Positions 42,570 through 50,774 of a stretch of DNA of 64,000 bases are shown here, piece by piece. The notes beneath the pieces are model-generated. The model saw only the letters and a list, made by a program, of their open reading frames with translations. It was not told the DNA's origin and ran no database searches. How positions within the stretch are numbered: the first letter of the stretch is position 1; the number at the start of each line of letters is the position of its first letter. A program made the position numbers and the translations under genes. Location: NCBI GenBank assembly GCA_964621645.1, contig CAZUMH010000005.1:1-64000 (forward strand). Direction: 5' to 3'. This stretch comes from CAZUMH01 sp964621645. GTDB lineage: Bacteria > Zhuqueibacterota > QNDG01 > JAGLOF01.

Positions 42570-43844
42570 TTACTTCCCTGCCTCCAGCGCCTGTTCGATC
42601 CCTTCCCTGATCACCTCGGCCATGATTGTACGGTTTCCCACCACGATGTGCATATCCTTGAGCTCTTCGGGAGTCTCCCGTTTGGCCTTCTCTAAAAACT
42701 CCCGGGCGCTGGGCAGATCGGTTCCCACCATGCGTCCGTACACCGGCAGCATGCGTCGGCCGTCCCGGTGTCTCTGCCGCAGGCATTCCACCAGTCCGCG
42801 GATGAAGGTGTCACAGGAAGAAATGCCTCCGAAACGGGAGGTGATGATCAAATCCACGATGTCATAATCCATGAGCAGGTGAAACATCTCCGCCACTTTT
42901 TCCTTTGAGGGGCCGCCGCCGGAATCCATAAAATTCACCGGCACCACCCGTCCCTGGAAGAATCTGTCACCCACATTGGCCGTCTCGTCGATGGAAAAAA
43001 TCCCGTATCCGGCTCCGCCCGGGACCAGTCCCACATAGAATTTTTTCGGATCCTTCTTATAATCTTCCGGCAGGAGATCGACATAGGGGAACCCCGCCTT
43101 GCGGGCCCGCACTTCGTTGCGGGTGGGCTCGGACACGTCGTGCCGCACTTCCCGGATATTCAAAAAAGAAAGGATGGTTTCCTGGCGGTAGAGAGCGTTG
43201 TCATCCAGCACGATCTTGGCGTCCGCCGCCACCGGCCCTGCCGCGGTGAGAATGAGGGGATTGATCTCGGCCACCTTGCAGTCATATTTCTGGAAAGCGC
43301 CGTACAGTTTTGCCAGAATATCCTGGATGGCCTCCCGGTGCATTTCCCCGTCCGGCAGGCCGACGGCCAGAAACTGTGCCAGTTGCCGGGCAGCTTCCGG
43401 GGGCAGTTCTTTCTCGTTCTCCTCGAACTCTATCTTGAGGATGGCTTCCGGCTGTTCCCGGGCCACCTTCTCGATCTCCACGCCGCCGGAGGGGCTGACC
43501 ATGATGATAGTGTTATAGGTTGCGGGATTCATGGTGACTCCCACATAGGCCGCCCCCTTTTCTTTGACGGCCTGTTCCAGCATCAGCATATCCACCGGAT
43601 AGCCGCGGATGACCGTCCCAAGCATTGTTCCCGCGAGTGCCGCGGCGTCCGCGGCGTCCTTGGCCTTCTTGATTCCTCCGGCCTTGCCTCTGCCGCCGAT
43701 GAGCACCAGTGACTTCAGCATCAGAGGAAAGGCGGCCCCGCTCTCCTTGATATCCTCCGGTCTGCAGATGACTCCGTACTGCCGGGGAACCGGGATGCCT
43801 TCCTTTTCAAATACTCTCTTTGCTTCGTTTTCGTACAGCCGCAT
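42570..43844 (-). CDS. aclB: ATP-citrate lyase beta subunit (ATP-grasp, SucC-like)
   Basis: This 424-residue ATP-grasp protein resembles SucC/AclB. The N-terminal nucleotide-binding motif is LVLIGGRGKAGGIKKA (residues 45-60). It is followed by VGVTMNPATYNTIIMVSPSGGVEIEKVA and the metal/substrate block AEINPLILTAAGPVAADAKIVLDD. The C-terminal flavodoxin-like domain contains NFMDSGGGPSKEKVAEMF. It would phosphorylate the AclA histidine and bind citrate. It is adjacent to the AclA gene and part of the operon. GAGGAT precedes the start. A simple succinyl-CoA ligase beta subunit is less likely because the partner carries a citryl-CoA-lyase domain. Confidence 0.88.
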   Translation of the reverse strand: MRLYENEAKRVFEKEGIPVPRQYGVICRPEDIKESGAAFPLMLKSLVLIGGRGKAGGIKKAKDAADAAALAGTMLGTVIRGYPVDMLMLEQAVKEKGAAYVGVTMNPATYNTIIMVSPSGGVEIEKVAREQPEAILKIEFEENEKELPPEAARQLAQFLAVGLPDGEMHREAIQDILAKLYGAFQKYDCKVAEINPLILTAAGPVAADAKIVLDDNALYRQETILSFLNIREVRHDVSEPTRNEVRARKAGFPYVDLLPEDYKKDPKKFYVGLVPGGAGYGIFSIDETANVGDRFFQGRVVPVNFMDSGGGPSKEKVAEMFHLLMDYDIVDLIITSRFGGISSCDTFIRGLVECLRQRHRDGRRMLPVYGRMVGTDLPSAREFLEKAKRETPEELKDMHIVVGNRTIMAEVIREGIEQALEAGK

Positions 43845-43873
43845 AGTATCCTCAATGGTTGGATATAGTTATC

Positions 43874-44368
43874 TCACGCTTTTCCCCGGCCGTCGGCCAG
43901 TTTCCTGCGTATATAGGGAAGCAGCCCTCCCGCTTCCCTGATGGCCATCATTTCGGGAGGCAGTCCGGGAAAAGAAAAGACCTCGCTCCCCACCCGGATA
44001 TTCCCGTTGGCCGCGTCTAGCTGGACCTCATCTCCCTCCCGGAAGGCTTCCACGGCCGCAGGAGCCTCAATGAGCAGCAGCCCCTGGTTAATGGCGGCCC
44101 GGAAGAAGATGCGGGAAAAGCTCTTGGCGACGATGGCCTCCACTCCCACGGCCTTGAGGCCCAGTGCCGGCTGTTCCCGGGAAGAGCCGCAGCCGAAATT
44201 CTTGCCCGCCAGAATAATGTCCCCCGCCTGTACGGCGCCGGCGAACTCTCCGTCTAAATCTTCCAGCAGGTGAGGCTTTATCTCTTCGGCGGTGGAACAG
44301 GTGTAGGTGTATTTTCCCGGGAAGAGCATATCCGTATTGATGTCATCTCCATATTTCCACACTCTCAT
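43874..44368 (-). CDS. Aconitase-family hydro-lyase, small (swivel) subunit, LeuD-like
   Basis: This 164-residue swivel subunit is of the LeuD/homoaconitase small-subunit type. The family signature is YGDDINTDMLFPGKYTY at residues 6-22, and the substrate loop GKNFGCGSSREQPALGLK is intact. It overlaps the large-subunit gene by 4 bp (ATGA), so the two form one enzyme. Candidate reactions are isopropylmalate, homoaconitate, methylcitrate or dimethylmalate dehydration. No leuA/leuB is present, and the next genes are ATP-citrate lyase, so a role in citrate or a citrate homologue is plausible. Confidence 0.92.
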   Translation of the reverse strand: MRVWKYGDDINTDMLFPGKYTYTCSTAEEIKPHLLEDLDGEFAGAVQAGDIILAGKNFGCGSSREQPALGLKAVGVEAIVAKSFSRIFFRAAINQGLLLIEAPAAVEAFREGDEVQLDAANGNIRVGSEVFSFPGLPPEMMAIREAGGLLPYIRRKLADGRGKA

Positions 44369-45633
44369 GGTGACACCTCCTTGCGGGGATCGCTTATCTT
44401 TCCATGCAGAGCGGAGGCCGCCACTGTTTCCGGACCGGCCAGATAGATCTCCGCTTCCTTGCAGCCCATGCGGCCCTTGAAATTACGGTTGGCCGTGGAA
44501 AGTGTCCTCTCTCCCGGGGCCATCACACCCTGATGAGCCCCCAGGCAGGGCCCGCAGCCAGGCGGCAGCAGTACGGCCCCGGCCTCCAGAAGGTCTTGTA
44601 TATAGCCGGCCTTCATGGCCTGGCTGAGGATGGTCCGGGAGGCGGGCAGAACCAGCAGACGCGTATGAGGCGAGACTTTTTTCCCCTTCAAAAGCGTCGC
44701 GGCCCGGGCCAAATCGGAGATGCGTCCGTTGGTGCAGGTGCCCAGCAGACACTGGTCGATGGGCAGTCCTTCCAGTTCCTTCAGTGGTTTGATATTATCC
44801 ACCGTGTGGGGGGCGGCGATCACCGGTTCGACATCATCAAGCCGGAAAGAAAACTTCTTCTCGTATTCCGCGCCGGCATCAGCCTGAACGAACTCGTCCT
44901 GTTTCAGGGGCGCGCCGATCTGCCGGAAAAATTCCCTGGTCGTCTCATCCACCGGAAAGACCGCGATCTTGGCCCCCATCTCGATACCCATATTGGCCAT
45001 GCTGATGCGATCATCCATGCTCAGTCCGCTGATGTCGCCCTGAAATTCCACCGCTTTGTAATTAGCTCCGTCCGCGCCCAGTTTGCCGATGATCGAGAGG
45101 ATAAAATCCTTGGCCGAAACGCCGGGCTGCAGCCTGCCGCTCAGAGTGATCTTGAAGCTGGGCGGCACCTTAAGCCAGGTTTCTCCCGTCAGGATCAACG
45201 CAGCGGCTTCGGTCCGGTCTACGCCGGTGGAAAAACAATTTACGGCTCCGTAGGAGCAGGTATGGCTGTCCGACCCCACGATGAGCCCGCCGGGACGGGC
45301 GAATCCCTTCTCCAGCACGATCTGGTGGCAGATGCCCTCACCCACGTCGAAGAAATTTTTCAAGCCGTATTTCTCGACGAATTCCCGGATCTTCTTGTGG
45401 CCGGCGGCATTCTTTTCAGCCGCGGCCGGGATCACATGATCCAGTACGATGATATTCAGGTCCGGCCGCACAACTCCGTATTGCTCCAGATCAGCCTCGA
45501 TCTTGCCGATGATGGCCGCGGTGTTGTCGTGGGTCAGGAGGTGATCGGGCCGGACGGTGACGATTTGTCCCACCTCGACCCGCTTCTGCCCCGATTTGGC
45601 GGCCAGCACTTTTTGCGCAAAGGTCATTCCCAT
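44365..45633 (-). CDS. Aconitase-family hydro-lyase, large subunit, LeuC-like
   Basis: This 422-residue large subunit carries a [4Fe-4S] cluster with Cys300 (LGTCTNGR), Cys360 and Cys363 (PPGCGPCLG). Other aconitase signatures are GSDSHTCSYGAV and THDNTAAIIGKI near the N-terminus. It partners the LeuD-like subunit encoded next. Length and two-subunit form fit the archaeal-type isopropylmalate/homoaconitate dehydratase and 2,3-dimethylmalate dehydratase group. It sits directly after a second, fused aconitase, so the two are expected to have different substrates. Confidence 0.93.
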   Translation of the reverse strand: MGMTFAQKVLAAKSGQKRVEVGQIVTVRPDHLLTHDNTAAIIGKIEADLEQYGVVRPDLNIIVLDHVIPAAAEKNAAGHKKIREFVEKYGLKNFFDVGEGICHQIVLEKGFARPGGLIVGSDSHTCSYGAVNCFSTGVDRTEAAALILTGETWLKVPPSFKITLSGRLQPGVSAKDFILSIIGKLGADGANYKAVEFQGDISGLSMDDRISMANMGIEMGAKIAVFPVDETTREFFRQIGAPLKQDEFVQADAGAEYEKKFSFRLDDVEPVIAAPHTVDNIKPLKELEGLPIDQCLLGTCTNGRISDLARAATLLKGKKVSPHTRLLVLPASRTILSQAMKAGYIQDLLEAGAVLLPPGCGPCLGAHQGVMAPGERTLSTANRNFKGRMGCKEAEIYLAGPETVAASALHGKISDPRKEVSP

Positions 45634-45699
45634 CTCTATCCTCTTATAATTGATGGAACCGCTCCATGCAAAAACAGACCGGAACCAGCTTCTCCGGCC

Positions 45700-47505
45700 T
45701 TAAAGGTTGAGCAAACCACCCTTCTGGTATATTTCCATCTGGATGGCGGAAAAGGGACGGGCTTTGATTTTTTCCCCGCTCTTGCGGCGTAGGATGGTCC
45801 CGGTCTGCAAATCTACCTCTATCTCTTCGCCGTCTTCGATATCAGTCTCCGCCAGGTCGCTTACGATAACCGGCAGGCCTGAATTGATAGCGTTGCGCTC
45901 GTAGATGGCGCCGAAGGATTTAGCCACGATCGCCTGCACTCCCAGACTGGTGAAACAGTCCACCGCCTGCTGCCGCGAGGAGCCAGCCCCGAAATTTTCT
46001 CCGGTCACGACAATATCCCCCGCCTTCGCCTTCCCGGCGAAATCCCGCCAGCCCTCCAGGTTGTCGAACGTATACTGCCCCATCTCTGCGGGATCAGTGA
46101 TGGTCAGATATCGGTTATGAAAGATCATATCCGTGTCGATATTATCTTTGCGGATGACCCAAACCCGCCCTATCAGTTCCATCGGTTTTTCTGAACCTGC
46201 CGCGCTTTCCCTCTTCTTGCCGGATTCTTTCTTCACCGCCGTCGTCTCGAAGAGGACCGGCTTTTTCAGAATGGCGTCCCGAGTCGTAATTACTCCGCTC
46301 ACGGCGGAAGCGGCCACCGTCTCAGGCGAGGCCAGATAGACCTCTCCCTTCCCCTGTTTCCCGGCAAAATTCCTGTTCCCCGTGCTCACCGTCACCTCTC
46401 CGGGACCGTTCTGCCCGATCTGTCCCGCGGCGCAGCCGGCGCAACCCGGGTTGCCCACCAAAGCGCCCGCCTGCATGAAGATATCGATGATCCCTTCCTC
46501 AAGGCATCGTTGCCAGACCTCTCTGGTGGCGGGGACGATCTTCAGAACCACGTCCGGGGCGACCCGGCGATCCCGCAGAATGTCTGCCGCGGCCAGCATA
46601 TCTTCGTAACGGCCGTTAGTGCATGAACCGATGAAGGCAGAATCGATCTTCTGTCCCCTGAGGGAATCCACGTTCACCACGTCTTCGGGGTGCCCCGGTC
46701 TGGAGATGAGCGGCGCGAGATTCGTCAGATCAATCTCCACCGTCTTTTCATATTCGGCATCACTGTCGGGTAAAAGGGAATCAACATGGAGCCCCAGGGA
46801 ACGAAAATGGCTTATCACCGCGTCATTGGGAGGGAAAATGGCAATGATCCCCCCCATCTCGGTGGCCATGGAGGATATGGTGATGCGCTCACTAAGCTCC
46901 AAGCTCTCGGCTGCTTCCCCGTGCAGCTCCGCGGCGTATCCCAGCAAACCGGAGGCCCCGAATTCCTGCAGGAGGCGGAGGACCACGTCTTTGGCCGTGA
47001 CCGTGTCCGGGCGCTGGCCCGTGAGCACAATTTTGATCGACTTCGGCACCTGGAACCAGACCCGTCCTTTGGCCCAGGCGGCGGCGATATCCTTGTCGCC
47101 CATACCTTGGCCGAAGGCGCCGATCGCTCCCAGAATGTTGGCGTGAGAATCGGTGGAGACCAGGGTGCCCCCGGGGAGGACCAGTCCCTGTTCGATGGCC
47201 AGATGGGTTCCGATGCCGTCGGTGATATCAAAAAGGCGAACTCCCCGCTCCCGGGCGAACTGACGGCAGATCTGCTGATTTGAGGCGTACTTCTGGTCCG
47301 ATCCGCCTGGATTGCAGTCGAATGTAAAAAAGGTGCGTCCCTGATCCGCAACTCCCAGACCGTGATCACGCAGATTTTTCACCACATTGGCCCCGCCGAA
47401 GTCCCGGGCGATCCGTGCGTCTATTTCGATATCTGTTATTTCTCCAGCAATGACCTTTTTACCGGCATGGCGGGAAAGAATTTTTTCAACGAGCGTCTGC
47501 CCCAT
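45700..47505 (-). CDS. Aconitate hydratase, short fused form
   Basis: This 601-residue single-chain aconitase-family enzyme has a LeuC-like cluster domain (about 1-415) joined to a LeuD-like swivel domain (about 435-601). Cluster ligands are Cys295 (GSCTNGR), Cys355 and Cys358 (GCAGCAAG). Swivel motifs are DNIDTDMIFHNRY and GENFGAGSSRQQAV. An Ala/Glu/Lys linker near 420-435 separates them. The ATG at 47505 has GAGG 5 bp upstream; a GTG two codons earlier is possible. Short fused aconitases of about 600-660 residues are known in anaerobes and interconvert citrate and isocitrate, which fits the ATP-citrate lyase genes downstream. Confidence 0.9.
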   Translation of the reverse strand: MGQTLVEKILSRHAGKKVIAGEITDIEIDARIARDFGGANVVKNLRDHGLGVADQGRTFFTFDCNPGGSDQKYASNQQICRQFARERGVRLFDITDGIGTHLAIEQGLVLPGGTLVSTDSHANILGAIGAFGQGMGDKDIAAAWAKGRVWFQVPKSIKIVLTGQRPDTVTAKDVVLRLLQEFGASGLLGYAAELHGEAAESLELSERITISSMATEMGGIIAIFPPNDAVISHFRSLGLHVDSLLPDSDAEYEKTVEIDLTNLAPLISRPGHPEDVVNVDSLRGQKIDSAFIGSCTNGRYEDMLAAADILRDRRVAPDVVLKIVPATREVWQRCLEEGIIDIFMQAGALVGNPGCAGCAAGQIGQNGPGEVTVSTGNRNFAGKQGKGEVYLASPETVAASAVSGVITTRDAILKKPVLFETTAVKKESGKKRESAAGSEKPMELIGRVWVIRKDNIDTDMIFHNRYLTITDPAEMGQYTFDNLEGWRDFAGKAKAGDIVVTGENFGAGSSRQQAVDCFTSLGVQAIVAKSFGAIYERNAINSGLPVIVSDLAETDIEDGEEIEVDLQTGTILRRKSGEKIKARPFSAIQMEIYQKGGLLNL

Positions 47506-47532
47506 TATCACCTCGCATGGTTCTGTTTGATG

Positions 47533-48111
47533 TTATGCTTCGATCAAGAGCCCCTTGGCCTTCATGACCATGGGATCGAAGGTGGAAAAGTCCGCCAGAT
47601 GCACCAGCACCGTCTCAACGACCTGGGGTCGGCCCTCTCCTTCTTTGGAGTGGCAGGCGATAATATTGATAATGGCATCGGGCAGACCGCACTCCCGGGC
47701 CAGCAGGGCCCCGGAAATGGGATGGCGGGCGTACTTGCCGGAAAGACTCTTCCGGTAGCCGCCTTTACCGTCCCTCTCGGTTTCCAGCAGCTTACCCACA
47801 TCATGCAGCAGGCCTCCCGCGTACACTCTGTCCATCTCGATGGTGTAGGGGGGCTTGGCATATGTCCGTATCTGGACCCTGGCCATGGCGGCGGCCGCTT
47901 CCGTCACCGCGATGGTGTGCTGGATGAAGTTGATCCCGTGGGTTTCCGTGAGCAGGGTAAAGGGCATCTTCTCCAGTTCCGCGACACTGCTCCAGCCGCC
48001 CCGCTCGCATCCCAGCACCCAGGCCCGAATCGTCTTCTCTCTGAGAGACGCATCGCCGATGGCTTCCAGCTGCTCTTTAAACAGTGCTTCGATATCACTC
48101 TTCTGTATCAT
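47533..48111 (-). CDS. HD domain phosphohydrolase
   Basis: This 192-residue HD-domain protein has metal ligands His65 (QHTIAV), His103-Asp104 (LLHDVGKL), His130 (RHPISG), His154 (CHSKEGE) and a candidate Asp in HLADFST. Such proteins are metal-dependent phosphohydrolases acting on nucleotides or signalling molecules, and some hydrolyse phosphodiesters of central metabolites. It is the first gene of the citrate operon, 27 bp ahead of the fused aconitase gene. Its role in citrate metabolism is unknown; regulation or removal of a dead-end phosphorylated metabolite are guesses. AAGGAA precedes the ATG. Confidence 0.88.
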   Translation of the reverse strand: MIQKSDIEALFKEQLEAIGDASLREKTIRAWVLGCERGGWSSVAELEKMPFTLLTETHGINFIQHTIAVTEAAAAMARVQIRTYAKPPYTIEMDRVYAGGLLHDVGKLLETERDGKGGYRKSLSGKYARHPISGALLARECGLPDAIINIIACHSKEGEGRPQVVETVLVHLADFSTFDPMVMKAKGLLIEA

Positions 48112-48160
48112 TGTCCAATTCCTTCTTTATCATACCTGACCGCTCTCTTCAGCGCCCAAG

Positions 48161-48189
48161 AAGATAGGAAGAGCAGGGGTAAAAATCAA
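48161..48189 (-). promoter_or_regulatory. Putative promoter of the HD-aconitase-ACL operon
   Basis: On the minus strand, TTGATT (48189-48184), a 17-base spacer and TATCTT (48166-48161). It lies about 50 bp upstream of the HD gene start. The same TATCTT -10 is seen at 57427-57432. Confidence 0.6.
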
Positions 48190-48367
48190 GATGGGAAATT
48201 AAAAATGACGAGTGGAAGCGACATGCAGCCGGAAAAGATGGAATAGGAAGGACGGAGAAATCCCGGTGTACGTTTGGAGCCTTGCACTGCCCACTGACAG
48301 GATCTTTCCCGCCCTCCGCAAAATTATCTTGTATCTGGTTCTTTCACGGCTTACATTTCTTATTATT

Positions 48368-49186
48368 ATGTCGGATAAAGATGAAATCCAGAGGGCATTG
48401 GCGGTATTCCCGCCTTCTTCCGCCCGGACAGCCGTCATTCTGGGCTCCGGGCTGGGCCGTTTTGCGGATCGTCTAAACGGGGCAACCAAGCTGGAGGCCG
48501 GTTCAGTGCCCCACTGGCCCGTTCCCGCCGTAGAAGGCCACGCCGGAGAAATCGTTTTCGGCTCCCTTTCCGGCGCCCCGCTGATCGTTTTGGAGGGCCG
48601 GGTTCATTTCTATGAGGGGCATTCCATGCGCTCCCTGGCCTTTCCAATCCGGGTGCTTGCCGCGGCCGGAATAAAGAACCTCATCCTGACCAACGCAGCC
48701 GGAGGGATCAATCCGGACCTGCGGGCCGGTGATATCATGCTGGTCACGGACCACCTCAACCTCATGTTCACCAACCCCCTCATCGGACCTCCCTTCGGAA
48801 CAGGGGAACGGTTCCCTGATATGTCTCAATGTTATCACCCCGTGCTGCAGCAAAAAGCCCGGGAAGCCGCCGCCGCCAGGGGCATCGAACTGAAAGAAGG
48901 AGTGCTTGCCGTTACCACGGGACCCTGCTATGAGACGTCTGCCGAAGTAAAGATGATCAGGATCCTGGGCGGAGACGCCGTCTGTATGTCCACCGTACCC
49001 GAGGTGGTCACGGCGGTACAGCTTGATCTGCGGACCGCCGCATTATCCTGCATCACCAATGCCGCCACGGGTATTTCCCCCGGCCCGCTGAACCACGCCG
49101 AGGTGAAAAAAACCGCGGGAGAGATGGAGCGCCGGCTGGGCGGATTACTGGAAGAACTGATAATAAAAATTGATTCGGAATCATAA
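48368..49186 (+). CDS. Purine nucleoside phosphorylase (trimeric type)
   Basis: This 272-residue phosphorylase cleaves inosine/guanosine-type nucleosides with phosphate. Visible signatures are GSGLGRF, EGRVHFYEGHS (phosphate/substrate loop), LTNAAGGI, GPCYETSAEVKMIRILGGDAVCMSTVPEV and the purine-base site SCITNAATGIS. The start at 48368 gives the normal family length; a longer frame from 48212 adds 52 unconserved residues over the promoter region. No clear ribosome binding site precedes it. A lipid kinase-like gene follows after 15 bp. Deoxyinosine/guanosine and 5'-methylthioadenosine specificity cannot be separated by eye. Confidence 0.95.
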   Translation: MSDKDEIQRALAVFPPSSARTAVILGSGLGRFADRLNGATKLEAGSVPHWPVPAVEGHAGEIVFGSLSGAPLIVLEGRVHFYEGHSMRSLAFPIRVLAAAGIKNLILTNAAGGINPDLRAGDIMLVTDHLNLMFTNPLIGPPFGTGERFPDMSQCYHPVLQQKAREAAAARGIELKEGVLAVTTGPCYETSAEVKMIRILGGDAVCMSTVPEVVTAVQLDLRTAALSCITNAATGISPGPLNHAEVKKTAGEMERRLGGLLEELIIKIDSES

Positions 49187-49201
49187 CAAGCGGGAATACA
49201 T

Positions 49202-50143
49202 ATGAAAGATATCAGCATTATCGTCAATCCGACCGCCGGCAAAGGCAAAGCCGCCCTGGAAGCAAAGCGGGTGGAAGAACTCCTGCGTGCCGACGGAGTA
49301 GAATATGATCTGGTCTTTACCACCCATATGGGTCACGCCATCGAGCTGGCCCGTCAGGCCGCTGAAGCAGGCTGCTCAGTAGTGGCGGCTATGGGAGGAG
49401 ACGGCACCGCAAACGAGGTGATCAACGGACTCATGCAGGCCGGGAAGGGAGACAAATCGAAAGCGGCGCTGGCCGTCCTGAGCGCCGGCCGGGGTAATGA
49501 TTTCGCCTTCGGAGCCGGAGCGCCCGGCACGCTTGAAGAGGACTGTCACCTGCTGAAAAGCGGTGTCCGGCGAACCATCGATGTGGGCCGCGTGTACGCT
49601 GATGACGACCGGGAGGGCCGCTGGTTCGGCAACGGCATCGGTATCGGTTTCGACACCATGGTCGGACTGCGCGCCGCGGAATACCAATACATGAGCGGAT
49701 TCCCCGGTTACCTGGTCGCCGCCCTCTCCACCCTCTATTTTTACTTTACCCCTCCCCTGGTCCGTATCGTCCGGGATGGCGAAGAGATCACCCAGCAGGC
49801 CCTGATGATTTCAGTGATGAACGGCCAGCGCATGGGGGGCGGCTTCTTCATGGCCCCCCAGGGAGATCCGGCAGACGGGAAATTGGACTATTGCATCGTC
49901 AGTTACGGCCGTCGGCTGCGGCTGCTCCAGCTCATCCTGAAATTCACCAAAGGAGCCCAGGAGGGAGAGGAGGAAGTGGCTATGGGACGCGCTTCCTCGA
50001 TAGAGATCACCGCCCTGGAGGGGACACTGCCGGTACACGCCGACGGCGAAACCGTCTGCCGGGAGGGGAAGAAAATACGGGTGGAGATCCAGCCGGCCGC
50101 CCTGGACGTTATTGTTGCTCCGGAGTCGGCATACCATTCATGA
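49202..50143 (+). CDS. Diacylglycerol/lipid kinase family protein (YegS/BmrU-like)
   Basis: This 313-residue soluble lipid kinase phosphorylates diacylglycerol or a related lipid. The nucleotide-binding motif VNPTAGKGKA (residues 8-17), GGDGTANEVINGL and SAGRGNDFA are diagnostic of the DAGK-catalytic fold. The C-terminal sandwich retains DGKLD, and GGGF lies within KxG-type turns. Its TGA overlaps the ATG of a methyltransferase gene (ATGA), so they are coupled. With the methyltransferase and the PAP2 gene it forms a lipid-modification cassette. Confidence 0.93.
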   Translation: MKDISIIVNPTAGKGKAALEAKRVEELLRADGVEYDLVFTTHMGHAIELARQAAEAGCSVVAAMGGDGTANEVINGLMQAGKGDKSKAALAVLSAGRGNDFAFGAGAPGTLEEDCHLLKSGVRRTIDVGRVYADDDREGRWFGNGIGIGFDTMVGLRAAEYQYMSGFPGYLVAALSTLYFYFTPPLVRIVRDGEEITQQALMISVMNGQRMGGGFFMAPQGDPADGKLDYCIVSYGRRLRLLQLILKFTKGAQEGEEEVAMGRASSIEITALEGTLPVHADGETVCREGKKIRVEIQPAALDVIVAPESAYHS

Positions 50144-50709
50144 GCTGGCGGCTGAAATCGCACCTCTACCAGTGGCGCAATGCTCCCGGTTTGGGCTGGA
50201 TACTCTCCGAAGAAACCGCCAATCTGAACCGTCTCCTGGCACGTGTTTCCCTGCCCCCGGGCCCGATCCTGGACATCGGCAGCGGCACCGGCTCTTCCCT
50301 GACCCTTTTCCCTGCGGACCGCACGGTAATCTGCCTGGAGCGTTCCACGGCCATGCTGGAACAGCTGCCGAAAGGGGAAACCCGTGCTCCCGTCAGAGGC
50401 GAGGCCGAAAACCTGCCTATCAAGGAAGAATCCTTTCCTCTGGTGACGGCCATAGGGATCACGGAATATCTGCCGTCCCTGAGCTACTTCTTCCGGGAGG
50501 TTCACCGGATTTTACGGCCGGGAGGATTCTTTCTGGTGACATCCTCACCGCCGGGCTTCTGGACCGTGCTGCGCCGTGGACTGGGCCTTCCCCTGCAGGG
50601 GAGAACCACCGGCGCCATTACGGATGCTCTCTGTAGAGGAGGATTTTCCCTGCTGGCCCGGGACGGATCGTTCATGCAGGATCAGTTTCTTGCCGGAAAA
50701 GCCGGCTGA
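50140..50709 (+). CDS. SAM-dependent methyltransferase, class I
   Basis: This 189-residue class I methyltransferase has motif I LDIGSGTGSS near residues 40-50, followed by VICLERSTAMLEQ and the post-motif GITEYLPSLSYFFREVHRILRPGGFFLVTSSP. The ATG at 50140 overlaps the kinase stop; longer upstream frames are shadows of that gene. The UbiE/COQ5-like layout suggests a small or lipid substrate; it is coupled to a lipid kinase and next to a PAP2 lipid phosphatase. The substrate cannot be read. Confidence 0.87.
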   Translation: MSWRLKSHLYQWRNAPGLGWILSEETANLNRLLARVSLPPGPILDIGSGTGSSLTLFPADRTVICLERSTAMLEQLPKGETRAPVRGEAENLPIKEESFPLVTAIGITEYLPSLSYFFREVHRILRPGGFFLVTSSPPGFWTVLRRGLGLPLQGRTTGAITDALCRGGFSLLARDGSFMQDQFLAGKAG

Positions 50710-50774
50710 GACAGGAAAATCGAGATTCACGGCTGAAGGCTGCCGGATAAAACCGCAACGTCAAGGAGCTTAAG

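Noticed and set aside
43874..45633. Isopropylmalate isomerase for leucine biosynthesis
   Set aside because: Not excluded, but leuA and leuB are absent and the genes sit in an operon with ATP-citrate lyase and aconitase, so I left the substrate open.
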